Source of the DNA: Clostridiales bacterium oral taxon 876 str. F0540
Lineage (GTDB): Bacteria; Bacillota; Clostridia; Clostridiales; Clostridiaceae
Reading direction: 5' to 3'
DNA: 64,000 nt
NCBI GenBank assembly: GCA_000466585.1
Contig: KE993494.1
Coordinates: 1 to 64,000 of the forward strand
The notes beneath the pieces are model-generated. The model ran no database searches. It saw nothing but the letters and a program-made list of their open reading frames with translations, and had not been told where the DNA came from. Position 1 is the first letter of the stretch. Every line of letters starts with the position of its first letter. Of this stretch, positions 51,792 through 60,390 are shown in pieces. A program made the position numbers and the translations under genes.

Positions 51792-52568
51792 TTATTTCTT
51801 TTGCGCCAAGTATAGCACTACAAATTGAGGCTTTAATATTTGATTACCGTGCTTTTTTATTATTTCTCTAATATTATTAAACACCCTATCCTTTATATCT
51901 GCGTCTAAAACCTGATGTGCAGAATTTGTATTAAATAATGATATGTAATCTTCACTCGAATACTTATCAACCCACTCATATTTTTTCACAACCAAATCCT
52001 TAAATAAGCTGGTTGCTTTAATTGATTTTATTTTCTCCTCTATTATTTCTTCCACCTGATTTGAATTATTATAGTCAAGATGAGGTGCATACTTCTGATA
52101 AGCTTCACTTATCTCGGAAAATATCTCTCCTCTTCCGGGAACATGATGTGTCCAAAAGAAACCTATTGATCCGTCGTCAGTTAATAATTCTGCAGTTTTC
52201 TTATATCCTATATCCTGCTGTATCCAATGAAATGCTGTAGCTGATATAGCCAAATCAAACTTTTGTCCTGTTTCTTCTCTCCATCCCTCAAAATCTGAAT
52301 GAAAGATATTAACATTTTTATAATCCTTAAATTTATCAGCCGCAATTTTGCATAAATCTTTTCCAAGCTCAACAGCAGTAATATTTGTATATCCCAAATT
52401 TACAAAACCTTCTGTTGCCTGACCAGTACCACAGCCTATTTCAAGTATCTTCCCATCTTGCTTCAAATTTGAATACTCTATTATATCTTTATAAACTTCT
52501 ATAGGATACTTAGGTCTTATCCTGTCATATTCCTCAGCAACTTTATCAAAAGCATATTTTCTTTGCAT
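51792..52568 (-). CDS. Class I SAM-dependent methyltransferase
   Basis: 258 residues, paralog of the product of 48340-49158: AEEYDRIRPKYPIEVYKDII, motif I KILEIGCGTGQATEGF, ITAVELGKDLCKIA and FDLAISATAFHWIQ. Duplicate methyltransferases within one run suggest expansion of a small-molecule modification or resistance set. The substrate is unknown. Confidence 0.83.
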   Translation of the reverse strand: MQRKYAFDKVAEEYDRIRPKYPIEVYKDIIEYSNLKQDGKILEIGCGTGQATEGFVNLGYTNITAVELGKDLCKIAADKFKDYKNVNIFHSDFEGWREETGQKFDLAISATAFHWIQQDIGYKKTAELLTDDGSIGFFWTHHVPGRGEIFSEISEAYQKYAPHLDYNNSNQVEEIIEEKIKSIKATSLFKDLVVKKYEWVDKYSSEDYISLFNTNSAHQVLDADIKDRVFNNIREIIKKHGNQILKPQFVVLYLAQKK

Positions 52569-52588
52569 AACTTTTATCCCCTATACAC

Positions 52589-53110
52589 CTAAAAACTTAT
52601 ATCATTTTCTATTATAGAATCCTCATTCTCATCAATAATTTCCACACTTACTTTATTAACTATAGTTTTAAAGCTGTCATAAAAATGTTTAGTATCATTA
52701 ATTGCCTTTATAAATATATCCTCATCATTAAAGCTTCCTACAGTCATATGAGGCATAAACTTATTTCCAATCAGCCACCTAGGATAATATTCTTCAAGTA
52801 TTCCTGAATACAATTTTCTATGTATCTTAATTATTTCTTCGCTGCCTTTTGCTACATTTAGAAATAAATATCTTCCAAAGTTTATTGAAGGCGTTATACT
52901 TGATAAAACTAGCTCAAAAGGTTTAAATTCAGATAGTACATTTGTTATATGTTCCTTTAACATTTCAGAAGTTATATTGCTTTCAAAAGGAAAGACCAAG
53001 GTTATATGTGGTCTTACATGATGAGCAAGGGGATCATATTTTTCTCTTATTTCATCTATAACATGTCCACTTTCAAAATGAGGAAAAATCATAATACATC
53101 TTTTTATCAT
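52589..53110 (-). CDS. 2'-5' RNA ligase-family (2H phosphoesterase) protein
   Basis: 173 residues from ATG 53110 (GGTGAT upstream). Two HxT motifs define the family: H35 and T37 in RPHITLVFPF, H121 and T123 in MPHMTVGSF. Such enzymes act on 2',3'-cyclic phosphates or 2'-5' linkages in RNA or nucleotides. Its start is 14 bp after the HD-domain gene. Confidence 0.85.
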   Translation of the reverse strand: MIKRCIMIFPHFESGHVIDEIREKYDPLAHHVRPHITLVFPFESNITSEMLKEHITNVLSEFKPFELVLSSITPSINFGRYLFLNVAKGSEEIIKIHRKLYSGILEEYYPRWLIGNKFMPHMTVGSFNDEDIFIKAINDTKHFYDSFKTIVNKVSVEIIDENEDSIIENDISF

Positions 53111-53124
53111 AATTATCACCAACT

Positions 53125-53733
53125 CTATAATTTAAAAGTATTTTCAACTACACCCGGCAGAACACTATAAATAGATTTTCCCATACGCTTTTCAAAATAG
53201 TCTTTTATTTCAAAGGTTGCTTTCCATTTAGGTATGATATGTTGATGAACCCCATGTCTTAAAGCAACATCAATCATTCTCTTTTCCATAAGCGTAAAAC
53301 CTTCTGGAAGTGCTAATGCATCACATAATTGAATTAACTTATCATAGTCATCCAATTCAATTGAGTCCAAATATTTTACAACAAACTCATATTCATCCTC
53401 GCTGCAATCCCATTTCCCGAAGGCTTCTTTTATGTTTTTAGTGGAAAAAGAGTGTGTTATGCATATTCTGCCTAAAAGATCATATCCCTTTTCTAATGCA
53501 TAGTTATATCCATCAAGACAATGTCTCATATTTGTAACTCCGTATCTTCTCCCGATATCATGAAGCATTCCCAATATATATGCTGCTTCTGGATTCATGC
53601 CTTCGCAGTTTTCAGCTATTAATTTAGCCGCTTGTCCTACATAGAGAGAGTGTTGAACCCATGGTCCGGGATTTAATTTTTCTGCCTCTTCAAGCATTAT
53701 CTTTGCCTCTACTAAATTAGGTATTCCTCTCAT
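53125..53733 (-). CDS. HD-domain phosphohydrolase
   Basis: 202 residues. HD-type metal site: H28 in VQHSLYVG, H58-D59 in GMLHDIGRRYG, and RHCLDGYNYALEKGYD with ICITHSF. A cytosolic HD hydrolase of uncertain substrate; nucleotidase-like activity is possible. Its AAGGAG ribosome binding site is part of the two-hairpin repeat upstream. Confidence 0.82.
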   Translation of the reverse strand: MRGIPNLVEAKIMLEEAEKLNPGPWVQHSLYVGQAAKLIAENCEGMNPEAAYILGMLHDIGRRYGVTNMRHCLDGYNYALEKGYDLLGRICITHSFSTKNIKEAFGKWDCSEDEYEFVVKYLDSIELDDYDKLIQLCDALALPEGFTLMEKRMIDVALRHGVHQHIIPKWKATFEIKDYFEKRMGKSIYSVLPGVVENTFKL

Positions 53734-53739
53734 AATTTT

Positions 53740-53827
53740 CTCCTTTCAGTCGAAACACTGGGTAGTTTAGAGTGCTCGTTCATACTCGCAAACTACCCGT
53801 GCAAGGTCATTTAGACCCTGCACCTCC
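53740..53827 (-). repeat. Two-hairpin Shine-Dalgarno repeat, copy 2
   Basis: Minus strand: GGAGG, GTGCAAGGTC-ATTTA-type hairpin (plus strand GGTCATTTAGACC), then GGGTAGTTT/AAACTACCC with ACGAGC, CAGTGTTTCGACTG and AAGGAG before the HD gene. In tandem with copy 3 at an offset of about 84 bp. Confidence 0.75.
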
Positions 53828-53940
53828 TTTCAGTCAAAACACTGGATAGTTTAGAGCGCTCGTTTCTCCTAGGGCACGAGGTAAGACATTCGCTTCGCTC
53901 ATAAGTTACCCGTTAAAGCCCATTTAGGGCTTTAAACTCT
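53824..53940 (-). repeat. Two-hairpin Shine-Dalgarno repeat, copy 3 (longer)
   Basis: Same layout with GCCCATTTAGGGC in place of GGTCATTTAGACC, a compensated stem change, and a longer second hairpin arm. The repeat begins at the stop codon of the DUF1232 gene. CAGTGTTTTGACTG and AAAGGAGG close it. Confidence 0.75.
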
Positions 53941-54342
53941 ATAGATTTTTAGAGCTATTATTATAATAATTAAAGTCCAAATACTTATTATAATTCCTCC
54001 GGCAATCCAACTTTTAGGCTTGCCTTCACTAAAGACATTCTCAGCCTGCTCTCTGCATTCTTCCATAATATTGCTCGGAATTAGCTTAACTGCTAGCAAA
54101 ATACCAATCGGAAGTAAAACTAAATCATCTAAATATCCCAAGATAGGTATAAAATCTGGTATCAAGTCAATTGGGCTTAATGCATAGCCTACTACTAGCA
54201 GTGAAACTATTTTTTCATACAAAGGCACATCTTCACGTTTGTAGGCCAAATATAATGCTCCAATTTCCCGCTTAAGTTTTTTAGCCTTACGCTTAATTAA
54301 TGAAAACAATTCTCTAAGTCTATTGTGTAATTTATTCTCCAT
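53932..54342 (-). CDS. DUF1232 membrane protein (YkvA-like)
   Basis: 136 residues. The DUF1232 core SLLVVGYALSPIDLIPDFIP, then ILGYLDDLVLLPIGILLAVK, is well conserved; a second membrane helix (GGIIISIWTLIIIIIALKI) ends the protein. Basic N-terminal region KRKAKKLKREIGALYLAYKR. Function unknown. The stop codon lies at the edge of the repeat. Confidence 0.88.
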   Translation of the reverse strand: MENKLHNRLRELFSLIKRKAKKLKREIGALYLAYKREDVPLYEKIVSLLVVGYALSPIDLIPDFIPILGYLDDLVLLPIGILLAVKLIPSNIMEECREQAENVFSEGKPKSWIAGGIIISIWTLIIIIIALKIYRV

Positions 54343-54360
54343 AATCTACCTCGAAGTAAA

Positions 54361-54936
54361 TTAACTTAAATTTTTGTAATCCTGATAGAGCAAGCCATAT
54401 ACCTCCAAGTCAACTACTCCTTTTCCTGACCACAAGCTTGCCTGCCTCAACGTTCCTTCTTTTATAAACCCATTTTTAATAAGAACTTCTTTTGATTCAT
54501 TATTCTCAGGCATTACTTCAGCTTGTATTCTGTTTACTTCCACATTTTCAAACAAATATCTTACTAATACTTTTAATGATTCGGTAGCAATTCCTTTTCC
54601 CCAATATGCTTCTGCTAAAAAATATCCTACTGTTACCATATTAATCTTCTGATTAATATCAAACACTTCAATAATACCAACAAGCTTCATATTATCCTGT
54701 TTACAATAAATACCCCACTTTATTCTTGATTTTTTATTATAATCCCTTTCAAAATGCCCTATCATACTTTTTACAGTCTCTTTATTCTTTTTGGGTATTA
54801 TTCCGCAGTATTTAAATACATTATCATTGCTGTATATCGAAAATAATTCTTCGCGGTCAATTTCTTCTACCTTTTTTAGAACAATATTTTCTGATTCTAA
54901 TACTGGAAAACTATCAAATAAAATATTATCTTTCAT
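54361..54936 (-). CDS. RimJ/RimL-type GNAT acetyltransferase
   Basis: 191 residues from ATG 54936 (AAAGGAGA upstream). SENIVLKKVEEIDREELFSI, WGIYCKQDNMKLVGIIEVFD, the acetyl-CoA loop in EAYWGKGIATESLKVLVRYL, and EVMPENNESKEVLIKNGFI define the RimJ/RimL group, which acetylates protein N-termini or small amines including antibiotics. The start overlaps the Nudix gene by 11 bp. Confidence 0.87.
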   Translation of the reverse strand: MKDNILFDSFPVLESENIVLKKVEEIDREELFSIYSNDNVFKYCGIIPKKNKETVKSMIGHFERDYNKKSRIKWGIYCKQDNMKLVGIIEVFDINQKINMVTVGYFLAEAYWGKGIATESLKVLVRYLFENVEVNRIQAEVMPENNESKEVLIKNGFIKEGTLRQASLWSGKGVVDLEVYGLLYQDYKNLS

Positions 54937-55528
54937 TGTAATCTCCTTTAATATATTTGATTGCCACTTCATTTTTGTCCTCTAATAGCTTATACAAGAA
55001 AGAAAGATGAACTCCTGCACATATTTCCATATCATAGTCAATTTCCTTTTGTTTAATGAATTTTCCACCGTCATTGATAAAATCTCTTAATGTTAATTTA
55101 TTGGAACAAATATTTATTATGTCCTTATATTTTAAGAAAACTAATCCATAAGCTTCTGATGAAGGTTTTGGTTCTTCATATGTATAGGATAAAAATACTG
55201 CAGTTGAACTTAACTTATCTTTTTTTATAACTAAAGGCTTAATATTCCAATTTATTAGATCAGCTATGTCGAAGTAATCACTATCATCCCAACTGTTTTT
55301 ATATAGTGTGCATGGAGAGTCAATAAGCTTTACTTTTATCGAACCTTCTTCTTTTATTTCTCTTTCTAAAGCTTGCTGCAGACTTTCACCTTGTTCCACA
55401 TGCCCTCCAAGCCGTACTATTCCAAGTTTCTTACCTGAACTATCAGGCCCTACCATAAATACAAGAGTATCCTCATACCTAATAAATGCCCCTACAGTTT
55501 TAAGCGTACTTAAAAGATTTATATCCAT
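54926..55528 (-). CDS. Nudix hydrolase
   Basis: 200 residues. Nudix box at 42-64: GHVEQGESLQQALEREIKEE followed by GS. The C-terminal part (from about 95) is longer than in minimal Nudix enzymes. Substrate unknown. Overlaps the following GNAT gene. Confidence 0.85.
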   Translation of the reverse strand: MDINLLSTLKTVGAFIRYEDTLVFMVGPDSSGKKLGIVRLGGHVEQGESLQQALEREIKEEGSIKVKLIDSPCTLYKNSWDDSDYFDIADLINWNIKPLVIKKDKLSSTAVFLSYTYEEPKPSSEAYGLVFLKYKDIINICSNKLTLRDFINDGGKFIKQKEIDYDMEICAGVHLSFLYKLLEDKNEVAIKYIKGDYNER

Positions 55529-55546
55529 GTAATTACCTCTTTCAGA

Positions 55547-56266
55547 TTAATTTTCATGTCTTCTCAAATAATCCTGACATCTATTGTACCAAAGTCTTTC
55601 ATGCTCCTCTGATGGAACGACTCTCTTAGTTAAATCACTAACCTTAAAAACTCCGGCTTCTTCGCACCAGCTCATGCAAACTCTATAAAAGGTTGTATCT
55701 GTATTTTCAGGTTCAAAGTGTGCATAGACATATTTAAAACCTTTATTAAAAGCTGCAACAAGTCTTGAATGCCCGTCTATTGAGACTATCTTGTTATCGA
55801 TTTTCACACAGGTAACTATAACATCTTCAGGTTTCTCTATCCATAAGCATGCCCTATCTAGCTTTACCTTGTCCACAGTAAGCTGCTCTGGAACGATGTC
55901 ATTTATATCTATTTTAAAGACATTAATATTAGAATCTAAGTTCAATATCCATGCAATATCTTTTTTAAAACCTGCTTGTATTAACTCATCACAGCTAAAT
56001 ATATTTTCATCTTTTCGATATGAAATTGTTTTTACATATGGGTTCCAATACACAAGTTCCTCAATGAATCCTTTAAGCAGTTGCACCTTATCGCATTCTT
56101 CAAGGATATTTAAATTAACAATTTCCGCTTCATAAATGTTTTTTATGTTATATTCAAATACTCCAAAAACCTTTTCATTTTCACTAGCCAGTAATGCAGT
56201 ATTATGTATAAAACTATTTTCGTATTTTATATAATCATTATTCTTTCTCGCCCTGTAAAATTCCAT
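55547..56266 (-). CDS. GNAT-like protein with ParB-type C-terminal motif
   Basis: 239 residues. The N-terminal 115 residues look like a degenerate GNAT (FGVFEYNIKNIYEAEIVNLN, YRKDENIFSCDELIQAGFKK). The second half contains VTCVKIDNKIVSIDGHSRLV followed by AAFNKGF, matching the GHxR box of ParB/sulfiredoxin nucleases, and a cysteine-containing CMSWCEEAGV. I know no characterised protein with this fusion. Flanked by a 398-residue orphan and a Nudix gene, in the same strand. Confidence 0.6.
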   Translation of the reverse strand: MEFYRARKNNDYIKYENSFIHNTALLASENEKVFGVFEYNIKNIYEAEIVNLNILEECDKVQLLKGFIEELVYWNPYVKTISYRKDENIFSCDELIQAGFKKDIAWILNLDSNINVFKIDINDIVPEQLTVDKVKLDRACLWIEKPEDVIVTCVKIDNKIVSIDGHSRLVAAFNKGFKYVYAHFEPENTDTTFYRVCMSWCEEAGVFKVSDLTKRVVPSEEHERLWYNRCQDYLRRHEN

Positions 56267-56283
56267 TTTATATCCTCATTTCG

Positions 56284-57480
56284 TTAGTAATCAGTAGAAA
56301 GACTTCTTAAGTACCTGCCCTCACCCTCTATGTTCTCTGGCGGCTCCACAAAGCCTTGTCTAACTAAATACTCATTAGTTTGTCCAAAAATTTGATGCCA
56401 TATTTCATTTCCAATCTCTTTAATTGGCACCCCATGTATTATTGCTGTAAGTTCTCTCATTTCATCCTCAAGGTTTTTAAAAACTTTCTCTACTATAGGA
56501 TATATATTTGAAAGAATTATAGCTGACAACTCATTAACTATTTCATTATCCTTCGAGTAAAAGATAGGAACCTTAACATCCAAGCTGCCATTTTTATCAT
56601 TAAAACTTAAATAGCTCATTTCCTCTAAAAAATCCACTATATTTCTATCCCACTCCGAAAGCTCATAATAGTTGATGTTCTCTTTATTTATTTTGAGAAT
56701 TAGTTCTCCACATTTTTGTGCAATTTCTTTGTTCATATTATCAATAAGTTTCATATAGGCTACGCTTAATTCATGAAAAGGAGTTGCAGCCTCAAGAGAT
56801 TTTTGTGTCATCCTGAAAAATCTAAATATATCTTTTCTTTGACCGTTATCATCACCGAAGCTATTAAAGGTATAGCCACAGGCTCTATAATTATTGCTGC
56901 TGCACAAAAGCTTGCTGCTATAACTTTCTACAACCTTGCTTTCTTCATAAGCTATAATAATATAATCTCTATTTCCTGGCTGAAGCTTGGAAGTGCAAAA
57001 TATATCTTTCTTTTCAAAATAGTCAAAGGCCAACCCATCAAATATCTTATCGCAAATGATATGGTATAAAATTCTTTTGTAACTAAATGAACTGCTGGTT
57101 GTTAGTTGAGATATCTTTTTTATAAGTATATCCTCTAAAGCCATTATGCTGGTTCCAATTTCTTGTCCAATATTTTTTAGATATTCTTCCATAGTAAAAA
57201 CATCTTTTTCTAAAAATATTGGGAACTTAATTCTGTAATTATCTTCCTTTACCTCTAGTGCATTAATCCTACTAAGACTCTCTATTGCTTCATCAAAATT
57301 CTTTTCATCAATACCCAAGCTACTTATAACTTCATTTTTAGTTATTGAAAAGGGCTTGCTATTTGCAATCATGTAGATTATTTCCGCAGCATATTCCTTA
57401 CTGCATACATAGGCTGGATTATAGTCATCATAGCTCCCTGTATCTCCAAAGAAATAAAAATTTACTCTTTTGCGTTTCAT
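56284..57480 (-). CDS. Uncharacterised 398-residue protein
   Basis: I do not recognise this protein. The first 90 residues look like a winged helix (FSITKNEVISSLGIDEKNFD, AIESLSRINALEVKEDNYRI), suggesting nucleic-acid binding or a MarR-like fold. The middle contains YIIIAYEESKVVESYSSKLL and NNYRACGYTFNSFGDDNG, and the C-terminus is mostly helical (NIYPIVEKVFKNLEDEMREL). No membrane segment or signal peptide. Its start is 9 bp after the VanW gene. Confidence 0.6.
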   Translation of the reverse strand: MKRKRVNFYFFGDTGSYDDYNPAYVCSKEYAAEIIYMIANSKPFSITKNEVISSLGIDEKNFDEAIESLSRINALEVKEDNYRIKFPIFLEKDVFTMEEYLKNIGQEIGTSIMALEDILIKKISQLTTSSSFSYKRILYHIICDKIFDGLAFDYFEKKDIFCTSKLQPGNRDYIIIAYEESKVVESYSSKLLCSSNNYRACGYTFNSFGDDNGQRKDIFRFFRMTQKSLEAATPFHELSVAYMKLIDNMNKEIAQKCGELILKINKENINYYELSEWDRNIVDFLEEMSYLSFNDKNGSLDVKVPIFYSKDNEIVNELSAIILSNIYPIVEKVFKNLEDEMRELTAIIHGVPIKEIGNEIWHQIFGQTNEYLVRQGFVEPPENIEGEGRYLRSLSTDY

Positions 57481-57489
57481 CTTTGTCTC

Positions 57490-58302
57490 CTATACACTCA
57501 AATATGGATTATATATCATATAAGCATGATTTTCTGTAACATACTCATCTTTAATCAAACCAATATTTTTGTTATAAGTTTTCCTATAAATTATATTATT
57601 ACGTACATATCCACCAAACAGAGCAGGTGTAATTGAATGTTCCTTTTCATATAGCTCATAGCTATTCATAGACTCCTCTGTACTCCTCCACTCACCTACT
57701 AGATTGTCTTTAGTTAGATGTAATAAAAGCTGAAACTCAAAATTTGTTCCATTATAAATTTGCAGGTCTAGGGAGGGATATGAACAGGTTGCTCCAGTTC
57801 CAAAGGGCTGAGTTCTACTTACATCTGGAAAAATATCATGGCTGTGCCTGTACCGTTCGGTTATAGTTAAACCAGTATGCAAAGTCATCCAATATATAAG
57901 ATTTGAAAGCTGACAAAGACCGCCGCCAACTCCAGCCTTAAAGCTGCCGTCTGCACAGAGTACCAATCCATCTAAATATCCCTTTTTATATATAGGCTTG
58001 CCTATAAGCTTCCAATAGGAAAAGGTTTCACCCGGTTTTAAAACTATACCATTTAGTTTTTTAATAGCGATTTTAAGATTAATAATTTTATTATATTGAA
58101 GCTGCATATCCACATCCTTTAACTCTCTCAAAAGAGGTGTGCTATGTGTAAACACGCTATATTTATATGGTTCTCTACTTATATTATTAGTATAGACTCT
58201 TCCGCTGAAGTACCACTGCTTATACCTTTTTGCTGTATAATAAGCTTTTCCCATTAGCAACCTTATTTTTGATCTTTTTATTGCCTTTTTTTCCAGATAC
58301 AT
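57490..58302 (-). CDS. VanW-family protein
   Basis: 270 residues from ATG 58302 (GTGGG upstream); GTG nine bases earlier is possible. The VanW domain is plain: VLKPGETFSYWKLIGKPIYK, VGGGLCQLSNLIYWMTLHTG and ERYRHSHDIFPDVSRTQPFG. No signal peptide or anchor is visible, unlike many VanW proteins. Found in vancomycin-resistance clusters but widespread; the function is unknown. No vanHAX genes are in the window. Confidence 0.9.
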   Translation of the reverse strand: MYLEKKAIKRSKIRLLMGKAYYTAKRYKQWYFSGRVYTNNISREPYKYSVFTHSTPLLRELKDVDMQLQYNKIINLKIAIKKLNGIVLKPGETFSYWKLIGKPIYKKGYLDGLVLCADGSFKAGVGGGLCQLSNLIYWMTLHTGLTITERYRHSHDIFPDVSRTQPFGTGATCSYPSLDLQIYNGTNFEFQLLLHLTKDNLVGEWRSTEESMNSYELYEKEHSITPALFGGYVRNNIIYRKTYNKNIGLIKDEYVTENHAYMIYNPYLSV

Positions 58303-58461
58303 CTTACCCACATCCCCATACCATCAAAATGTAAAAATGGTTTGCCATATAAACATTTATCCATATGGCTGACTGTACTGTTTTTTTAATAATGTCAGCT
58401 AACCGACTTCTTTTTACAAGTCACTAATAATACTAGTCCTATAACTAATTGCAGATTATTC

Positions 58462-58860
58462 TTATATCTTCTTCGCAAAAGCCAGTATATGACCATCTAA
58501 ATCTGAGCCATAAGCAACATGATCTCCCCAATTTCTAAGTTCTGCTTTGCTTATTCCGGTTCCACCCGCATTAACAAGTCTAATATAATATTCATCGGGA
58601 TCATCTACAAATAAGTATATTTCGCTCCTTGGAATCCCATTTGCCTCCTTAGGATTTGGAATCTTATTTTGAAGGATTCTCATTATTCCTTCCTCAGGCA
58701 TTATACCTAATAAAGCATTATTTAAAAGCTGGAACTCTGTCATACCCGGTACATGTAAAATAGGTTTATAGCCTAAAAGCTCCTCATAAAACAATTTGCT
58801 TTTCTCCTGGTCTTTTACATAAATAATAATCATTAAGTTTTCATTTTTACTAATGCTCAT
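58462..58860 (-). CDS. VOC-superfamily protein
   Basis: 132 residues. NLMIIIYVKDQEKSKLFYEE, GYKPILHVPGMTEFQLLNNA, EIYLFVDDPDEYYIRLVNAG and the end GDHVAYGSDLDGHILAFAKK. A glyoxalase-fold protein of the subgroup often called bleomycin-resistance or lactoylglutathione lyase. The start is uncertain between 58860 and 58872. Own short cistron. Confidence 0.8.
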   Translation of the reverse strand: MSISKNENLMIIIYVKDQEKSKLFYEELLGYKPILHVPGMTEFQLLNNALLGIMPEEGIMRILQNKIPNPKEANGIPRSEIYLFVDDPDEYYIRLVNAGGTGISKAELRNWGDHVAYGSDLDGHILAFAKKI

Positions 58861-58900
58861 TTTACTCACCATTCTTACTAACTCTTGTAACTAATTGACC

Positions 58901-59455
58901 TTATATTTCAATATTTTCTATACACTCAATTTTTTCATCATTAAAGGTGAATCTGAATATATCGGGCATCTTCATGTTAAACCAAAAATCATAATTATAT
59001 TTTTTATCAAAGTAATTTAATATAACTCCTAATATTGTTCCGTGTGTTCCTATTATAATATTTTCACCCTTATGTTTTCTGAGTACCTGATATAATGCTT
59101 TTATGCCTCTATCTTGGGTTATTCTCAATGTTTCACCGTTATACAAGCAAAAGTCAAAGTCCTCCCATTGCTGTTTAGAGAAAGAAAGGAAGTCTTCTAT
59201 ATAAACATCGGATACCTTTCGCTCCTTAAAATCCTCTATAGTTTCTATATCGAGATGCTTTTCTTTTGCAATTGGCTCAACAGTTGAGACAGCCCTTTTA
59301 TACGGGCTAGAAATGACTTTTGTTATATTAATTTCCTTAAATACTTTAACTAATGTCAAGGCATCTTCTTTCCCCTTGTCTGTAAGCGGCCTTATAAAAT
59401 CATCAGGTGTATACTTGACTTCCGCATGCCTTATAAAATATATATTTGTGTGCAT
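58901..59455 (-). CDS. Histidine phosphatase (phosphoglycerate mutase-like)
   Basis: 184 residues. R9-H10 of IYFIRHAEV, RP and DKGKEDALTLVKVF, SSPYKRAVSTVEPIA, and the second catalytic His in IIGTHGTILGVI. Acts on phosphorylated metabolites or on cobalamin or sugar phosphates; specific substrate unknown. GGGGGG upstream. Confidence 0.88.
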   Translation of the reverse strand: MHTNIYFIRHAEVKYTPDDFIRPLTDKGKEDALTLVKVFKEINITKVISSPYKRAVSTVEPIAKEKHLDIETIEDFKERKVSDVYIEDFLSFSKQQWEDFDFCLYNGETLRITQDRGIKALYQVLRKHKGENIIIGTHGTILGVILNYFDKKYNYDFWFNMKMPDIFRFTFNDEKIECIENIEI

Positions 59456-59495
59456 TTTTGCCCCCCTATTTACTATTAAATATTAATAAATCCCC

Positions 59496-60383
59496 TTAAT
59501 TACTGGAAAGCACTCCGCTTCTAGAAAGCTTTTCAAGCATTACTTTTTCTATGCCTTCATCAGAAGATGCTTCTATATAAGCAGCACCATATTTTGATGC
59601 TATATCTGCTATGCTTTTTTTAAATAAGCCAAGCTGCTTTTTATAGGCTTTCATAATAGAGGGATTTAGTATTATATTTCTGTCTTCTCTGGTTTCGCTG
59701 TCTATCAGTTTCACTTGACCATAGTAATCAGGTTCAAGCTCCTCGGGTGATAATATATGTATAAGTATCACTTCCTGTTTTTTAAAAGTTAAGTATTTAA
59801 TTGCTTCTCCTATACCATTTTCAGTGAAGAAGTCAGATATGATTATAGATACTCCCTTATTTTTAAAATCTTTTTTTACAACAGAAGCATTGATATCTGT
59901 CGCTCCTTCAAATTCAATATTTTTCAAATAACTCAAGGTCCTCTGAAGCATTAGCTTTCCACTTAGTGCGTCAGTAACTCTAAGTTCCTTGTTTTGCATA
60001 GTATTTACACAAACTCTATCAAGATTATTTAGAGCTAAATATGAAAAGGCAGCAGCCAGCCTTAATGCTAAAATGGATTTTGAAGGTTGTCCAAAGCTCA
60101 TAGACTTGCTGCCGTCAACAAAAATATTTATCATTGCTTCTCTTTCTTCCATAAATAGCTTTATAAAAAACTTATCAAATCTTCCATAAGCATTCCAATC
60201 AATTCTTCTAAAATCATCTCCCGGTACATATTCCCTGAAGTCAGAAAACTCTACTGAAGTTCCTTTAACCTTTGATTTTCTTGCTCCTGAAGCACCAAAA
60301 CTTGCACTTTTTTTAATATTAATATTTAAATTTTCGAGAATTTTAAAGAACTCAGCATCAAACAATTTACTCTTGTCTTCCAT
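59496..60383 (-). CDS. DUF58 protein (MoxR partner)
   Basis: 295 residues. The hallmark EYVPGDDFRRIDWNAYGR is at residues 51-68, followed by a VWA-like region INIFVDGSKSMSFG. DUF58 proteins accompany MoxR ATPases and BatA/B-type VWA proteins. Here MoxR is 7 bp upstream, but the VWA genes have been separated by about 11 kb. Confidence 0.9.
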   Translation of the reverse strand: MEDKSKLFDAEFFKILENLNINIKKSASFGASGARKSKVKGTSVEFSDFREYVPGDDFRRIDWNAYGRFDKFFIKLFMEEREAMINIFVDGSKSMSFGQPSKSILALRLAAAFSYLALNNLDRVCVNTMQNKELRVTDALSGKLMLQRTLSYLKNIEFEGATDINASVVKKDFKNKGVSIIISDFFTENGIGEAIKYLTFKKQEVILIHILSPEELEPDYYGQVKLIDSETREDRNIILNPSIMKAYKKQLGLFKKSIADIASKYGAAYIEASSDEGIEKVMLEKLSRSGVLSSN

Positions 60384-60390
60384 AGCTGCC

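Noticed and set aside
57490..58302. VanW and VanY genes as a vancomycin-resistance cluster
   Set aside because: They lie 21 kb apart, with no vanHAX, vanR or vanS set; both families are common outside resistance clusters.
48340..59455. A second cassette array in the accessory-gene run
   Set aside because: Gaps are mostly 5-45 bp, several genes overlap, and no TAACGTT- or TTGTTA-bounded palindromes occur.
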